Shown: one piece after another, positions 7,972 to 8,260 of the stretch | Layout of the letters: the number at the start of each line of letters is the position of its first letter | Position numbering within the stretch: position 1 is the first letter of the stretch | Assembly: GCA_016783285.1 (NCBI GenBank) | Contig: JADHWW010000085.1 | Location: 1-8,260 of the forward strand | DNA length: 8,260 nucleotides | Direction of reading: 5' to 3' | DNA from: Anaerolineae bacterium | GTDB taxonomy: Bacteria > Chloroflexota > Anaerolineae > B4-G1 | Made by a program: the position numbers and the translations under genes | Notes under the pieces: generated by a model | The model's database searches: none | Told to the model about the DNA's origin: nothing | Seen by the model: only the letters and a program-made list of their open reading frames with translations

Positions 7972-8004
7972 ATGCCCGTCCCGGCAACGGGGCGGGCATT
8001 TTTT
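7972..8004 (+). terminator. T-box-controlled intrinsic terminator
   Basis: ATGCCCGTCCC (7972-7982) pairs with GGGGCGGGCAT (7989-7999) in 11 pairs including one G-U, with loop GGCAAC. Six T's (7999-8004) follow. The 5' arm is shared with the antiterminator, so the two structures exclude each other. Confidence 0.93.
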
Positions 8005-8005
8005 C

Positions 8006-8245
8006 TTTCTCGTAGGACAAGTCTTTCTCGTAGGACAAGTTGCCAACTTGTTGTCTTTCTCGTAGGACAAGTTGCTAACTTGTTGTCTTTCTCGTAGGAC
8101 AAGTTGCCAACTTGTTGTCTTTCTCGTAGGACAAGTTGCCAACTTGCTGTCTTTCTCGTAGGACAAGTTGCCAACTTGTTGTCTTTCTCGTAGGACAAGT
8201 TGCCAACTTGTTGTCTTTCTCGTAGGACAAGTTGCCAACTTGTCC
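8006..8245. repeat. 32-bp tandem repeat array with an inverted repeat in each unit
   Basis: Seven units begin at 8024, 8056, 8088, 8120, 8152, 8184 and 8216, each opening with TTTCTCGTAGGACAAG and spaced exactly 32 bp. A shortened 18-bp copy lies at 8006-8023. Each full unit contains ACAAGTTG and CAACTTGT around a single C, a small hairpin. The last unit ends in TCC, extending the arms to GGACAAGTTG/CAACTTGTCC. Unit differences are slight: T for C at 8076 and C for T at 8147. The array lies between the T-box terminator and the ribosome site of the next gene, so it is in the 5' untranslated region. Its first copy starts in the T-rich tail of the terminator. Confidence 0.97.
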
Positions 8246-8252
8246 AACTGTC

Positions 8253-8260
8253 AAGGAGGA
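8253..8260 (+). promoter_or_regulatory. Ribosome binding site of the next gene (start outside the window)
   Basis: AAGGAGGA at the window edge is a strong Shine-Dalgarno sequence. Its start codon should fall within about 12 nt past the edge. By context it begins the T-box-regulated gene; trpS or a tryptophan biosynthesis or transport gene is predicted. Confidence 0.7.

Larger units (their letters stand above)
7617..8004 (+). promoter_or_regulatory. T-box riboswitch, probably sensing uncharged tRNA-Trp
   Basis: The leader has the canonical T-box parts in order. Stem I base: CGA (7644-7646)/TCG (7753-7755) and GGG (7649-7651)/CCC (7745-7747), with kink-turn-like GGAG. The specifier loop has AGTA (7655-7658) opposite GAA (7738-7740). 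The upper stem has AGAGAG (7677-7682) and GTCGGGC (7682-7688)/GCCCGAC (7716-7722). A probable Stem II closes with TTGCAGG (7776-7782)/CCTGCAA (7877-7883). The T-box is AGGGTGGCACCACG (7952-7965). In the antiterminator GGG (7953-7955) pairs with CCC (7980-7982) and ACGGG (7963-7967) with CCCGT (7975-7979), leaving the 7-nt bulge TGGCACC. The same CCCGTCCC is the 5' arm of the terminator. Directly after GAA comes TGG. The bulge TGGC pairs with a tRNA end GCCA, meaning discriminator G73, as in bacterial tRNA-Trp and unlike tRNA-Gly (U73). The regulated gene lies beyond 8260. Confidence 0.92.

Noticed and set aside
8006..8245. CRISPR array
   Set aside because: Units are directly adjacent and near-identical over the full 32 bp. 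There are no variable spacers and no cas genes.
7917..8247. Open frames of about 93 and 103 codons on the minus strand with repeated RERQQVGNLSYEKD-like peptide
   Set aside because: They are a by-product of the 32-bp tandem repeat, which is open in all three minus frames. They also overlap the T-box terminator and have no ribosome site.

Overview
The window looks like chromosomal DNA of a GC-rich, free-living bacterium. A member of the Chloroflexota (Anaerolineae-like) is the best guess. The basis is a bifunctional SIS-domain phosphoglucose/phosphomannose isomerase, an Uma2-type nuclease remnant, a HEPN/MNT pair, a T-box leader, and many heptamer repeats and short palindromes in and between genes. 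This assignment is inference; no rRNA or other phylogenetic marker is present apart from mutS.

Layout. 1-118 (+): last 38 codons of a LuxR/NarL-type response regulator. 131-1201 (+): PGI/PMI, 12 nt downstream and probably in the same operon. 1201-1702: palindromic elements around an N-terminally truncated Uma2-family gene. 1703-3633 (-): xdhC (molybdenum hydroxylase maturation) followed by a multi-pass membrane protein whose start overlaps the xdhC stop. A good sigma70-type promoter lies at 3695-3723 next to a CCAA-type microsatellite. 3858-4124 (+): a very hydrophobic 88-residue protein with an internal 22-residue duplication. 4136-6736 (-): mutS, interrupted in frame by two 7-bp microsatellites. 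6741-7463 (-): an intact MNT nucleotidyltransferase (antitoxin-like) and a HEPN partner carrying a nonsense codon and a one-base frameshift. 7531-7610: two back-to-back promoters. 7617-8004 (+): a complete T-box riboswitch whose specifier region and tRNA-acceptor bulge together point to tRNA-Trp. 8006-8245: seven 32-bp tandem repeats, each carrying a small inverted repeat. 8253-8260: a strong ribosome binding site for a gene that starts beyond the window.

How it works together. The right half is organised around the divergent promoters: MNT-HEPN(broken)-mutS is read leftward, and a T-box-controlled tryptophan-related gene (trpS or a trp biosynthesis/transport gene) is predicted to the right. 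The most unusual feature is mutS itself. It carries five copies of GATTGGA and nearly five of GATTGTA (plus-strand notation) inside its coding frame. Because 7 is not a multiple of 3, gain or loss of one unit would shift the frame before the ATPase domain, so mismatch repair could in principle be switched by slippage. This is a hypothesis from sequence alone.
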